DNA from: Catenuloplanes atrovinosus
Lineage (GTDB): Bacteria; Actinomycetota; Actinomycetes; Mycobacteriales; Micromonosporaceae
NCBI RefSeq assembly: GCF_031458235.1
Contig: NZ_JAVDYB010000001.1
Location: 3,183,001-3,247,000, forward strand
Reading direction: 5' to 3'
DNA: 64,000 nucleotides
The notes under the pieces are model-generated. The model was not told the DNA's origin. It was given only the letters and a program-made list of their open reading frames with translations, and did no database searches. This document shows positions 1 through 7,483 of the stretch, piece by piece. Both the position numbers and the translations under genes were made by a program. Every line of letters starts with the position of its first letter. Position 1 is the stretch's first letter.

Positions 1-51
1 CGCGCGTCGCCGGCCTCCACCCCCACGCCCCCTCCGCCCCGCCCCTCTCTG

Positions 52-121
52 CCGCGTCGATCTAGGGCGGATTCCAACGTTTCGATCTCCAATCACGTGA
101 ATCCGCCCTAGATCGACGCGG
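52..121. repeat. Family A palindromic intergenic repeat, copy 1
   Basis: A 70-bp element with perfect 23-bp inverted arms at 52-74 and 99-121 (outer part CCGCGTCGATCTAGGGCGG) around a 24-nt centre containing TTCGATCTCC. Two further copies lie at about 25867 and 39543 with the same arms and centre. No coding capacity is evident. It can fold into a long hairpin and resembles a REP or MITE-like element; its function is unknown. Confidence 0.9.
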
Positions 122-123
122 CG

Positions 124-225
124 GGGACCGGCACGCGGCAGGCACCGGCACGCGGCAGGCACCGGCACGCGGCAGGGACCGGCGCACGGCAGGGACCGGC
201 ACGCGGCAGGGACCGGCGCGCGGTG
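124..225. repeat. 17-bp tandem repeat, six copies
   Basis: Six head-to-tail 17-bp units with consensus GG(G/C)ACCGGCACGCGGCA, starting directly after the family A palindrome and ending just before the stop codon of the reverse-strand gene at 230. Copies differ at only a few positions. The tract is non-coding and is probably a variable-number repeat. Confidence 0.9.
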
Positions 226-229
226 GGGG

Positions 230-916
230 CTAGCGGAGGATGTCCAGCGCCATCAGGGTGGTCAGGGTTGCCGCGACCAGGAGGAATGGGGTGCCGGTGA
301 GCAGGAGGCGGCGGCGGTAGGACGCGTAGCGGCCGCGGACCTCGCGAGGGTCGCCGTGGGCGGTGCCGTCCGCCCAGCCGCCGCGGATCAGGCGGCGGGT
401 GCCGTCCGGGTCGACGAGGAGCGTGCCGGTGACCACGACCGCGGTGGACGGGCGCACCAGGTGCTCGGCCACCGAGTACGGACGACGGGCGCCGGACGGC
501 TCCCGGCCGTTGTCCTGATAGGACCGTTCGATCATCGGTGCGCGCAGCGCGAACAGGCCCTGCCGCGCCAGTTCCTCGTCAACCTCCACGCGGACGCCGC
601 CGTGCCGGATGCCGCGGTCTCCCTCGCCGCGCTCCACGTCGGTGCGCCACTCCACGTAGCCGCCGTCCTCACGATAGCCGCGCCGGACGGTCTCGCCGTG
701 CCACGCGCACGGCAGCCGCGACCACGGCCCGACCCGGCCGTCGTCCGCCGCGGTCGTGCCGCCGACGGTGACCGGGCTGCCGTCCTTGACGCCGGAGAGC
801 TGGTCGCAGTGCAGCACCGGCCGTCGTCGCAGCCGCAGCCAGCGCACCCAGGACCGGCCCCAGAGCAGCGCGGTCACCCCCACCCCGGCCCACGCCACGA
901 CGACAAGCACGATCAC
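230..916 (-). CDS. GIDE-like membrane protein
   Basis: About 228 residues. A hydrophobic N-terminal segment (VIVLVVVAWAGVGVTALLW) is followed by a basic stretch, a soluble domain with a GPWSRLPCAWHGETV motif around residues 60-80, and a C-terminal hydrophobic helix (about 205-225). Two membrane helices flanking a domain with a Cys-Ala-Trp motif recall bacterial GIDE-type proteins, whose role in bacteria is unclear. The open frame extends upstream to 982, but that part is Arg/Ala-rich and unlike a protein start, so GTG at 916 is preferred. It is convergent with nothing nearby; the tandem repeat lies just past its stop. Confidence 0.6.
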   Translation of the reverse strand: MIVLVVVAWAGVGVTALLWGRSWVRWLRLRRRPVLHCDQLSGVKDGSPVTVGGTTAADDGRVGPWSRLPCAWHGETVRRGYREDGGYVEWRTDVERGEGDRGIRHGGVRVEVDEELARQGLFALRAPMIERSYQDNGREPSGARRPYSVAEHLVRPSTAVVVTGTLLVDPDGTRRLIRGGWADGTAHGDPREVRGRYASYRRRLLLTGTPFLLVAATLTTLMALDILR

Positions 917-1034
917 CCTGACAGCATGCCGCGTCCGCGCTCGCCGCGCGTGCCCCGGTCCCGCGCGCCGGGCGCACGCCACAGCGCCCGCACCGCATCG
1001 ACGGGCGCACGTGCGTACCCGGTAGGCTCGGTCC

Positions 1035-1736
1035 TCAGGCCCTGCGCATGCGGGCCGCGACGCCGTCCAGCAGCAGCTCGAGCGCGGCCGGGAAGGCGCT
1101 GGACACCATCTGGGTGGCCAGCAGCGGCGCCGCCTCCGCGATGTGCGGGTGGGTGGCGGACGGCAGCCGGGCGTAGGTGGACCGCCACACCTCCTCCTCG
1201 GCGAGCAGTGCCGCGTTCGGCAGCGCCAGCGACGCCGCGTCCAGCGCCGCGAACGCCAAGGTCTGGTCGATGAACGCGTGGTACACCCCGACCGCCTCCG
1301 GAACCGGCAGCCCGGACGCGTGCAGCACCGCCAGCACCGCCTCGTCCGCGGCCAGCTCGTTCGCCTTGCCGGTCACCCGGCTGGTGGTGAGCACCGCGGC
1401 CTGCGGGTGCGCCACGTAGGCCGCGTGGATGCGCAGCCCCAGGGTGCGCAGGTCCTCGCGCCACGAGCCGGTCGGCGACCAGCCGTGCAGCGCCTGACCG
1501 ATCAGTGTGTCGCCGATCGCAAGCGTGAGCTCGTCCATGCCCCGGAAGTAGCGGTACAGCGCGCTCGGGTCGCAGTCCAGCGCCAGGCCGAGCCGCCGTG
1601 CACTGAGGCCCGCGCTGCCATGCTCCCTGAGCAGGCGCAATGCGGTGTCCACGATCAGTGTCTCGGACAGCACGGTGCCGCTGCGGGTGGGCCGCCGGCG
1701 TCGCCGTTTCTCCTCCGGTACCACCGTCTTCGGCAT
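1035..1736 (-). CDS. TetR/AcrR family transcriptional regulator
   Basis: A 233-residue regulator. A basic N-terminal leader (EEKRRRRRPTRSG) precedes a helix-turn-helix at about residues 38-62, with the family-typical SALYRYFRGMDEL at its end. The rest is a helical ligand-binding domain with a TetR_C-like, Ala-rich composition. It is divergent from the oxidoreductase at 1851 across a 114-bp gap, so that gene is a natural candidate target. The inducer cannot be told from sequence. Confidence 0.88.
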   Translation of the reverse strand: MPKTVVPEEKRRRRRPTRSGTVLSETLIVDTALRLLREHGSAGLSARRLGLALDCDPSALYRYFRGMDELTLAIGDTLIGQALHGWSPTGSWREDLRTLGLRIHAAYVAHPQAAVLTTSRVTGKANELAADEAVLAVLHASGLPVPEAVGVYHAFIDQTLAFAALDAASLALPNAALLAEEEVWRSTYARLPSATHPHIAEAAPLLATQMVSSAFPAALELLLDGVAARMRRA

Positions 1737-1850
1737 CGGACCTCCCCGGAACTCTTATGCCAACACAGTTGACCTTACGCGAGGGGGACGCGTTTGATCA
1801 GCGGCGGGGCCCCACAACATTGACGTGAGCTGGATTGGAGTCTCTCCCCC
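1737..1850. promoter_or_regulatory. Divergent promoter region between TetR gene and oxidoreductase
   Basis: This 114-bp gap is locally less GC-rich than its surroundings. It holds a short palindrome CAAC-ACA-GTTG (1761-1771) in a position that would suit a TetR operator. TTGACC at 1769 could serve as a -35 box for the rightward gene. A GGAG lies about 10 nt before the ATG at 1851. The operator call is inference only. Confidence 0.35.
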
Positions 1851-3101
1851 ATGCGAGTCCTGCTGATGGGTGCAGGCGGTGTCGGAACGGCGATCACCCG
1901 AATCGCCGCCCGGCGACAGTTTTTCGACGAGATGGTCGTGGCCGACTACGACCTCGCCCGCGCGCAGGCCGCCGTCACCGCGGTCCGCGACCCCCGGTTC
2001 CGCGCCGAGCGGGTGGACGCCGCCGACCCCGCGGCGATCACCGCGCTGATCCGGCGCACCGGCGCCGGCGTGGTGCTGAACGCGGTCGACCCGCGCTTCG
2101 TCATGCCGATCTTCGAGGCGGCCCGCGCGGCCGGCGTGACCTACCTGGACATGGCCATGTCGCTGTCCCGGCCGCACCCGGACGCGCCCTACGCGCAGTG
2201 CGGCGTGAAGCTCGGCGACGACCAGTTCGCGCAGTCCGAGGCGTGGGCCCGCGACGGCCGCCTCGCGCTGGTCGGCATGGGCGTCGAGCCCGGCCTGTCC
2301 GACGTGTTCGCCCGGCACGCGGCGGACGCGCTGTTCGACGAGATCGACGAGATCGGCGTCCGCGACGGCGCCAACCTCACCGTGGACGGCCACGAGTTCG
2401 CGCCGTCGTTCAACATCTGGACCACCATCGAGGAGTGCCTGAACCCGCCGGTGGTCTGGGAGTCCGGCCGCGGCTGGTTCACCACCGCGCCGTTCAGCGA
2501 GCCGGAGGTCTTCGACTTCCCCGAGGGCATCGGCCCGGTCCAGTGCGTCAACGTGGAGCACGAGGAGGTGCTGCTCATCCCGCGCTGGGTCCCGGCCCGC
2601 CGGGTCACGTTCAAGTACGGCCTGGGCGAGGAGTTCATCCGCACGCTCCGCACGCTGCACCAGATCGGCCTCGACCGCACCGACGCGATCATCGTCCCCG
2701 GCCCCACCGGCCCGGTCACCGTCTCCCCGCGCGACGTGGTCGCCGCCACGCTCCCCGACCCCGCCACGCTCGGCGCCCGCATGCGCGGCAAGACCTGCGC
2801 CGGCACCTGGGTCCGCGGCACCCGCGACGGCGCACCGCGCGAGGTCTACCTCTACCACGTGGTCGACAACGAGTGGTCGATGGCCGAGTACGGCTGCCAG
2901 GCCGTCGTCTGGCAGACCGCGATCAACCCGGTCGTCGCGCTGGAACTGCTGGCCACCGGCGCCTGGTCCGGCACCGGCGTCCTCGGCCCCGAGGCCTTCC
3001 CGGCCCGCCCGTTCCTCGACCTCCTCACCGCCTACGGCTCCCCGTGGGGCATGCGCGAGCTGACCCCGGCGGCGCTTCCCGCCGGCCTCCAGGCGGCATG
3101 A
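1851..3101 (+). CDS. Saccharopine dehydrogenase-like oxidoreductase
   Basis: 416 residues. The N-terminal Rossmann motif MRVLLMGAGGVGTAI and the following acidic VVADYDLA place it in the saccharopine dehydrogenase / homospermidine synthase-like NAD(P)-binding family. LVGMGVEPGLSDVFARHAAD (about 142-160) matches the family's GxxPGxxD-type motif. The large C-terminal half (about 165-400) is the Lys9-type catalytic and dimerisation domain. Whether the substrate is saccharopine, another amino acid or a polyamine cannot be decided. It is divergent from a TetR gene that may control it. Downstream is a repeat-rich gap. Confidence 0.85.
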   Translation: MRVLLMGAGGVGTAITRIAARRQFFDEMVVADYDLARAQAAVTAVRDPRFRAERVDAADPAAITALIRRTGAGVVLNAVDPRFVMPIFEAARAAGVTYLDMAMSLSRPHPDAPYAQCGVKLGDDQFAQSEAWARDGRLALVGMGVEPGLSDVFARHAADALFDEIDEIGVRDGANLTVDGHEFAPSFNIWTTIEECLNPPVVWESGRGWFTTAPFSEPEVFDFPEGIGPVQCVNVEHEEVLLIPRWVPARRVTFKYGLGEEFIRTLRTLHQIGLDRTDAIIVPGPTGPVTVSPRDVVAATLPDPATLGARMRGKTCAGTWVRGTRDGAPREVYLYHVVDNEWSMAEYGCQAVVWQTAINPVVALELLATGAWSGTGVLGPEAFPARPFLDLLTAYGSPWGMRELTPAALPAGLQAA

Positions 3102-3158
3102 CCGGCCACGCGGCACCGTCCGGCTCTCGCACGGTGCCGCGTCCCGCGCACACCTGTC

Positions 3159-3382
3159 CCGATCTTCCCGCTCCCGGCGTGGTGCGGCCCACGTGCCCCG
3201 CGACCCCGATGTCCCCGCTCCCGGCGTGGTCCCGGCCCACCGACTCCCACGGGCACCAAGCCCAAGATCCATGTTTCCCGCTCCCGGCGTGGTCGCGGCC
3301 CGCATGCTCCCGCGGGCCAACCTCGCGCCGGCTCCGCCGCCGCTCCGCCGTCGCATCGGAGCCGGTCCCGCCGCTGGTCACC
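3159..3382. repeat. Family B intergenic repeat, tandem sub-units plus 82-bp core
   Basis: The 372-bp gap between 3102 and 3473 carries three consecutive sub-units beginning TTCCCGCTCCCGGCGTGGT (near 3165, 3211 and 3275). The last runs into an 82-bp core at 3301-3382, which recurs at 12463-12544 in opposite orientation with only three differences. A GGCCCGC/GCGGGCC stem around CATGCTCCC makes a REP-like hairpin. No convincing gene lies in the gap. Confidence 0.85.
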
Positions 3383-3473
3383 CCCACCCCCGCGAGGCCC
3401 GCCGCCGCTCACCACCCACGCGCGACCGGAAATCGGGGATCGCCGAAGCGCACCGGCCCACTACAGTCGGCGC

Positions 3474-4019
3474 ATGGCCGACGCACTGGTGATACCCGGG
3501 GGCCGGTACGGGTCGACGACCGGGATGCTGCTCTACGCCGGCGACGTGGCGGAGCGCCGCGGCGCCACCGTGCACCGCCACACCTGGACCGGCGCCCCTC
3601 CGGACCCGGAGCGGGCCACCGTCGAGACCTGGGTGCACGGCGAGATCGCCGCCACGCTCGACGCCATGACCGAGCCGCTGCTGATCGGGAAGTCGCTCGG
3701 CAGCAACGCCGCCGCGGTGGCCGCCGACCGGGGGCTGCCCGCGATCTGGCTCACCCCACTCCTGTTCCACCCGTGGGTCGTCGCGGCGCTGGAGCGGACC
3801 ACCGCACCGTTCCTGCTGGTCGGCGGCACCGCCGACCCGTGCTGGGACACGGCGGTCGCGCACCGGCTCACCCCGCGCGTGGTGGAGATCGAGGGCGGCG
3901 ACCACGGCCTGTACGTCCCGGGACCGCTCAGCGAGACGCTGGACGCGCTGGCCCGCGTCGTCACCGAGGCCGACCGCTTCCTCGCCGAGATCGGCTGGCC
4001 GGGAGCGACCGGGGCATGA
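3474..4019 (+). CDS. Small alpha/beta-hydrolase-fold protein
   Basis: 181 residues. The strand MADALVIPGGRYG opens the fold. The nucleophile-elbow-like LLIGKSLGSNAAA (about 69-81) contains G-K-S-L-G, giving a candidate Ser; FLLVGGTADPCWD (about 119-131) offers the acid and GGDHGLYVPG (about 146-155) the His. All three catalytic elements of a dienelactone-hydrolase / KANL3-like serine hydrolase are therefore visible. The stop overlaps the start of the next gene (ATGA), so the pair is translationally coupled. Substrate unknown. Confidence 0.8.
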   Translation: MADALVIPGGRYGSTTGMLLYAGDVAERRGATVHRHTWTGAPPDPERATVETWVHGEIAATLDAMTEPLLIGKSLGSNAAAVAADRGLPAIWLTPLLFHPWVVAALERTTAPFLLVGGTADPCWDTAVAHRLTPRVVEIEGGDHGLYVPGPLSETLDALARVVTEADRFLAEIGWPGATGA

Positions 4020-4516
4020 CCGCGCCGGTCTGGCTGCTGGACGTGGACGGCGTGATCAACGCGAAGCGCCCTGGCTGGGGTGGGCCGCCGCTGCGCCGCG
4101 AGGTCTACTCCGCCGAGGACGACTACGCCTATCCGATCCGGTTCGCACCCGCGCTGATCGTGCGGATCAAGGAGCTGATCAAGGCGGAGGCGGTCGAGGT
4201 GCGCTGGTGCACGACGTGGTGTCCGGAGGCGTACCGGCTGGAACGGCTCTGGTCCCTGCCGCCGCTGGGCTCCGCGCTCACCCGGAGGCCGCTGCCGCGC
4301 GGGGCGGAGTGCTGGCCGCTGAAGCTGGCGGCGGCGCGTGACGTGGTGCACACCGAGGGGCGGCGGCTGATCTGGACCGACGACGAGGCGCTGCCGCCGC
4401 CGGGGCCGGACCGGGACGCGCTCACCGCGGACGGGCGCGGGCTGCTGATCGCGCCGGACTCGCGGCGCGGGCTTCAGCCGGAGCACCTGGACGAGATCGC
4501 GCGGTTCGTTCGGTAG
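4016..4516 (+). CDS. HAD-like hydrolase
   Basis: 166 residues, starting at ATG 4016 inside the stop of the preceding hydrolase gene. The N-terminal VWLLDVDGVIN is the HAD motif I (DxDG), and the C-terminal LIWTDDEAL supplies the acidic motif IV. The region between is short, typical of cap-less HAD proteins annotated as 'HAD domain-containing / secreted protein' in actinobacteria. Phosphatase activity is plausible but the substrate is unknown. Both coupled genes look cytosolic. Confidence 0.75.
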   Translation: MTAPVWLLDVDGVINAKRPGWGGPPLRREVYSAEDDYAYPIRFAPALIVRIKELIKAEAVEVRWCTTWCPEAYRLERLWSLPPLGSALTRRPLPRGAECWPLKLAAARDVVHTEGRRLIWTDDEALPPPGPDRDALTADGRGLLIAPDSRRGLQPEHLDEIARFVR

Positions 4517-4571
4517 CGGGGACGGTGCGGGAAAGGTTCAGCTCCGGGAGCGGGCCGCCGATACAGCGGCC

Positions 4572-5729
4572 ATGTCCAACTCCCCGGAAGGTGCGCGCGC
4601 CGCGCGGACCGTACACGTGGGCCGCCAGGCGGTCCTCGACCGCAAGCGGGCGGTCATCGGTCACGAGCTGCTGTTTCGCCGCGACTCGGCGTCGCTGGAG
4701 GCCACCCACCGTGACTCCGGCGCGACCAGCCAGGTGATCGTCACCTCGATCACGGACATCGGGCTGGAGTCGCTGGGTGGCGGCGCGCGATGCTTCCTGA
4801 ACCTGACCCGCGAGTTCGTCACCGGTGAGCTGCCGCTGCCGTTCGGGCCGGACAAGGTGGTCCTGGAGATCCTGGAGACCATCGACGTGGACGACTCGGT
4901 CGTCGACGGCGTGCGCCGGCTGGTCAACGACGGCTACGAGGTGGCGCTGGACGACTTCGTGCCCGGCACCGGGGCGGACCGGCTGCTGCCGCTGGCCGCC
5001 TACGTGAAGGTCGACGTGCTGGAGTCGACGCGCGACGAGATCCTCGAGACGCTGGCGCTGTGCCGCACGTACCCGCAGATCACGGTCATCGCGGAACGCG
5101 TCGAGAACGCGGAGCACATGGAGTTCGCGCTGGCCGCGGGCTTCGACGGCTTCCAGGGCTACGCGATCTCCCGCCCCGAGGTGGTCTCCGCCGCCGCGCT
5201 GCCCGCGCCGCGGCTGCGCGGCATGGAACTGCTCGGCATGCTGGTCGACAACAACCTGCCCCCGTCGCAGGTCAACTCGCTGATCACGTCCGACGCCACG
5301 CTCTCGGTGCGCATGCTGGCCGCCGCGAACGCGGACCCGCTGGGCCTTCCGGTGCAGGTCAAGTCCGTGCAGGAGGCGATCCTGCTGCTCGGCGAGGACC
5401 GGCTGCGCGACTGGACCACGCTGATGCTGGCCGGCGACACCGTCGGTGACGAGAACGTGCTGCGCCAGACGCCGGCCGGGCTCGGCCGCGCCCGGATGGC
5501 CCAGAACCTCGCCCGCCGCCTGAATCTGCCCGCGGACGAGGCGTTCGTGGTCGGCCTGGTCTCCTCCGCCGCGGAGGCGCTCGGCACGCCCACCGCGGAG
5601 CTGGCGCCCCGCCTCTCCCTCAACGCGGAACTCACGGACGCGCTCACCGAGGGCACCGGCGCGCTCGGCAACCTGCTCGGCCTGATCACGGCGTACGAGG
5701 TCATCGACCCGCCGAGACACGATCAATAA
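4572..5729 (+). CDS. EAL-HDOD signalling protein
   Basis: 385 residues with the YuxH-type layout. An EAL-like domain (about 12-205) is followed by an HDOD domain (about 210-375). The first motif reads GHELLFR instead of EAL/EVL, and the downstream metal motifs are reduced (VALDDF and FQGYAIS are present). Such degenerate EAL domains usually bind or sense rather than cleave c-di-GMP. HDOD domains are linked to signalling without HD-type phosphohydrolase residues. It is monocistronic; the next gap holds a family B repeat. Confidence 0.88.
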   Translation: MSNSPEGARAARTVHVGRQAVLDRKRAVIGHELLFRRDSASLEATHRDSGATSQVIVTSITDIGLESLGGGARCFLNLTREFVTGELPLPFGPDKVVLEILETIDVDDSVVDGVRRLVNDGYEVALDDFVPGTGADRLLPLAAYVKVDVLESTRDEILETLALCRTYPQITVIAERVENAEHMEFALAAGFDGFQGYAISRPEVVSAAALPAPRLRGMELLGMLVDNNLPPSQVNSLITSDATLSVRMLAAANADPLGLPVQVKSVQEAILLLGEDRLRDWTTLMLAGDTVGDENVLRQTPAGLGRARMAQNLARRLNLPADEAFVVGLVSSAAEALGTPTAELAPRLSLNAELTDALTEGTGALGNLLGLITAYEVIDPPRHDQ

Positions 5730-5733
5730 CCTC

Positions 5734-5785
5734 ATGTACCCGCTTCCGGCGTGGCCGCCGGCCGCATGCTCCCGCGGGCACCGGT
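5734..5785. repeat. Family B intergenic repeat, short copy
   Basis: This segment contains CCCGCTTCCGGCGTGG and CGCATGCTCCCGCGGGC, the same two blocks as the 3.2 and 12.5 kb copies, but lacks the 82-bp tail. It lies between the convergent EAL-HDOD and sigma-factor genes, where the hairpin could also act as a terminator. Confidence 0.75.
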
Positions 5786-5842
5786 CGGCCGTGGCCGGCC
5801 TTCCTGTCAGATCCGTGGCCGGTCACCACGACCCGAGCTGGT

Positions 5843-6973
5843 TCATCGGGTGTTGAGGCGGGCGGCCTGGCGGGTCAGGTGGTCGCGTTCGGCCAGGTTC
5901 GTGGCCTTGCGCGCGGCCTCCGCGTAGAGCCGCGCGGCCGTGGCCGGGTCCCCGGCACGCTCGTGCAGGTACGCCGCCGCCGCGGTGTGCCGGGGCAGCG
6001 ACGGGTCCAGTTCCGCCAGCGCGGCCAGGCCGGCGTGCGGGCCGTCCGCCTCGCCGAGCGCCACCGCGCGGTTGAGCAGCACGACCGGGCTGTCCGTCAG
6101 GCGCACCAGCTCGTCGTACCACTCGAGGATTTGGATCCAGTCGGTCTCCGCGGCCGTGGGCGCGTCCGCGTGCAGCGCCGCGATCGCGGCCTGCGCCTGG
6201 AACTCGCCCAGCCGGTCCCGGGCGAGCGCGGCCTGCAGGATCTCCACCCCCTCGGCGATCATGGCGGTGTCCCACCGGCCGCGGTCCTGCTCGGCGAGCG
6301 GCACCAGGCCGCCGTCCGGCGCGGTCCGCGACGCGTGCCGTGCGTGGTGCAGCAGCATCAACGCGAGCAGGCCGGACACCTCCGGATGGCCGGACACGGC
6401 CGCGAGCTGCCGGGTCAGCCGGATCGCCTCGGCCGCGAGGTCCACGTCGCCGGAGTAGCCCTCGTTGAAGACCAGGTAGAGCACGCGCAGCACGGTGGCG
6501 ACGTCGCCCGGCTGGTCGAACCGCACGCCCGCGACCGTGCGCTTGGCCCGGCTGATCCGCTGCGCCATGGTCGCCTCCGGCACCAGGTACGCCGCCGCGA
6601 TCTGCCGCGTGGTCAGGCCGCCGACCGCGCGCAGCGTGAGCGCGACCGCGGAGGACGGCGTCAGCGACGGGTGCGCGCACAGGAAGTACAGCCGCAGCGT
6701 GTCGTCGGTCGCGGACGCCGGGCCGGGCGGCGGTTCCGCGTCGATCACGTCCTCGCGCCGGCGGCGGGCCGCGTCCGCCCTGGTCGCGTCCACGAACCGG
6801 CGCCACGCCACGGTGACCAGCCAGCCCTTCGGGTCGCGCGGCGGGTCGTCCGGCCACACCCGTACCGCCTCGACCAGCGCGTCCTGGACCGCGTCCTCGG
6901 CCGCCGCGAAGTCGGCTCCGCGGCGGACGAGGATGCCGATCACGGCCGGGACGAGGCTCCGGATCTCGTTCAC
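5843..6973 (-). CDS. ECF RNA polymerase sigma factor (ECF42-like, DUF6596 extension)
   Basis: 376 residues. Sigma region 2 (about 7-55, with AAEDAVQDALVEA) and region 4 (about 95-150, with LTTRQIAAAYLVPEATMAQRI) are followed by a long helical C-terminal extension. That extension matches the DUF6596/TPR-like tail of ECF42 sigma factors (YLVFNEGY, LNRAVA, LTRQAARL). These factors have no classical anti-sigma factor and sit beside YCII/DGPF proteins, as here. GTG 6973 overlaps the stop of the YCII gene (GTGA), so the two are coupled. Confidence 0.88.
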   Translation of the reverse strand: MNEIRSLVPAVIGILVRRGADFAAAEDAVQDALVEAVRVWPDDPPRDPKGWLVTVAWRRFVDATRADAARRRREDVIDAEPPPGPASATDDTLRLYFLCAHPSLTPSSAVALTLRAVGGLTTRQIAAAYLVPEATMAQRISRAKRTVAGVRFDQPGDVATVLRVLYLVFNEGYSGDVDLAAEAIRLTRQLAAVSGHPEVSGLLALMLLHHARHASRTAPDGGLVPLAEQDRGRWDTAMIAEGVEILQAALARDRLGEFQAQAAIAALHADAPTAAETDWIQILEWYDELVRLTDSPVVLLNRAVALGEADGPHAGLAALAELDPSLPRHTAAAAYLHERAGDPATAARLYAEAARKATNLAERDHLTRQAARLNTR

Positions 6974-7377
6974 TCGGTGATCAGCGGCGGCGCGGCCAGG
7001 AACGGGCGCACCTCCAGCCACTCGTGGATCGGCCGGCCACCGGCACCCGGCGCGGCGGACAGCTCACCGGCCAGCTCGATCGCGCGCTCGTGGCTGTCCA
7101 CATCGATCACCATCCAGCCGGCGATCAGGTCCTTGGTCTCGGCGAACGGCCCGTCCGTCACCGGCGGGCGGCCCTCCCCGTCGTACCGCACCCACTCGCC
7201 CTCCGGCGCGAGCGCGCTCTCGGTGACGAACTCACCGGTCCGCTCCAGCCGGCGCGCGAAGTCCCGCATGTAGGTCACGTGCGCGGAGATCTCCTCCGGT
7301 GTCCATTTCTCCATCGGTACGTCGTTCACCGCCGCAGGCGCGCCGCGGTAGTGCTTGAGCAGCAGGTACTTGGCCAT
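6970..7377 (-). CDS. YCII/DGPF-domain protein
   Basis: 135 residues. It begins MAKYLLLKHYRG and carries the DGPFAETKDLIAGW motif (about residues 75-88) that names the DGPF/YCII family. GAGGAGAG sits 5-6 nt before ATG 7377; the longer frame to 7419 lacks this. It is the first gene of the pair with the ECF42-like sigma factor at 5843. In Streptomyces the DGPF partner is linked to ECF42 function, so a sensor or effector role is inferred. No enzyme activity is assigned. Confidence 0.85.
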   Translation of the reverse strand: MAKYLLLKHYRGAPAAVNDVPMEKWTPEEISAHVTYMRDFARRLERTGEFVTESALAPEGEWVRYDGEGRPPVTDGPFAETKDLIAGWMVIDVDSHERAIELAGELSAAPGAGGRPIHEWLEVRPFLAAPPLITE

Positions 7378-7483
7378 GACGTCTCTCCTCGGTGCGGGTG
7401 CGACCCATTGTCGCCACATCCGCCCCGGGGACGGAGCCGCCCACCCGTTCTCGACATCCCCGGCCGATTCGTTTTCACCGGCG

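Noticed and set aside
52-121. Phage attachment site or origin of replication
   Set aside because: Three copies in the window, no integrase next to any copy, no DnaA boxes or dnaA/dnaN genes.
126-225. CRISPR array
   Set aside because: The 17-bp units are contiguous with no spacers and no cas genes nearby.
1755-3356. Long reverse-strand frame opposite the saccharopine-dehydrogenase-like gene
   Set aside because: An antisense shadow of a GC-rich gene: composition is Arg/Gly/Ala/His-rich with no recognisable motif.
3159-3382. Small coding genes in the 3.2 kb gap (Pro/Arg-rich frames)
   Set aside because: The same peptides are produced in other frames and orientation at 12.5 kb because the DNA repeat itself is conserved, including substitutions that ignore codon position.
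1835-4516. 893-codon open frame spanning the oxidoreductase, the repeat gap and the HAD gene
   Set aside because: Only the last 166 codons (from 4016) look like a protein. The rest is Arg/Pro/Gly-rich out-of-phase reading of the 1851 gene and of the repeats.
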